64,000 nt of DNA from DATKRB01 sp036501425. GTDB taxonomy: Bacteria > Actinomycetota > Acidimicrobiia > Acidimicrobiales > RAAP-2. The stretch lies in NCBI GenBank assembly GCA_036501425.1, contig DASYAI010000038.1, positions 14,883 to 78,882 of the forward strand, given 5' to 3'. The translations under genes and the position numbers were made by a program. Below the pieces are notes generated by a model. The model did no database searches. It was not told where the DNA came from and was given only the letters and a program-made list of their open reading frames with translations. Positions 63,906 through 64,000 of the stretch are shown piece by piece; within the stretch, counting starts at the first letter, position 1, and each line of letters starts with the position of its first letter.

Positions 63906-64000
63906 TACGCCCCTCAAGGGAAAACTGATGATTCGGGGACCGGGGGTGGATCGCGGCGGGGGCAGTGCCCCGCCGCGATCCACGCCATCACGGTCGAACG

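Overview
The window is GC-rich (roughly 70%) bacterial chromosome with dense bidirectional gene packing, many 4-nt start/stop overlaps (GTGA/ATGA) and several starts that sit 6-7 nt after a TANNNT -10 element (leaderless style). This points to Actinomycetota. The secreted protein at the right end carries tandem beta-propeller-type repeats with the core SDGGVFSFG, which I associate with the class Acidimicrobiia; neocarzinostatin-like and DUF4012 proteins fit that too. The species cannot be named. No tRNA, rRNA, CRISPR array, insertion sequence or phage gene was recognised; this looks like ordinary chromosome.

Layout. 1-5 kb: a MarR-MFS-zinc ribbon-DUF3048 chain joined by 4-nt overlaps, then an MFS/universal stress protein pair diverging from a TetR gene. 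5.7-12 kb: an amidohydrolase, two 14-TM drug-type MFS exporters, a mycothiol-dependent enzyme and DoxX. 12-16.7 kb: a small DNA-binding protein and a divergent Cys protein sharing two near-identical operators, then a fused heterodimer-type ABC exporter. 16.8-21.2 kb: VOC protein, two enoyl-CoA hydratases and a thiolase/DUF35 pair (acyl-CoA chemistry). 21.6-28 kb: an exopolysaccharide module (polyprenyl-phosphate sugar transferase, GT4, low-MW tyrosine phosphatase, DUF4012). 28-32 kb: secreted Ig-like and His-rich proteins, a zinc ribbon and a STAS anti-sigma antagonist.

32-43.6 kb: an alpha-glucan operon, glgE, treS-maltokinase fusion, glgB, glgX, continuing into an enolase-superfamily gene and a rhomboid-like membrane gene. 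It would convert trehalose to maltose-1-phosphate and on to branched glucan, with debranching. 43.7-50.5 kb: ferritin-like, membrane and neocarzinostatin-like proteins, an ArsR/MFS divergent pair, and an RsbW-type kinase directly abutting an RsbU-type GAF-PP2C phosphatase. Three promoters match the SigF/SigB consensus (GTTT-N15/16-GGGTAY), so kinase, phosphatase, STAS protein and likely target genes lie within 20 kb. 50.5-56 kb: an acyl-CoA dehydrogenase pair, two VOC proteins and a second amidohydrolase. 56-61 kb: a phosphate-permease-type MFS preceded by four 11-bp Pho-box-like repeats, an SGNH hydrolase, a CPA2 antiporter with a DMT transporter, and a GH16 glycosidase. 61.8-64 kb: a secreted NodB-like/Ig/propeller protein with altered catalytic motifs.

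The strongest observations are the Pho box, the SigF-type promoters beside a partner-switching module, the twin operators at 12.3-12.4 kb, the symmetric MarR-gene operator, the asymmetric fused ABC exporter and several in-gene or intergenic tandem repeats. No clearly unprecedented system was found.
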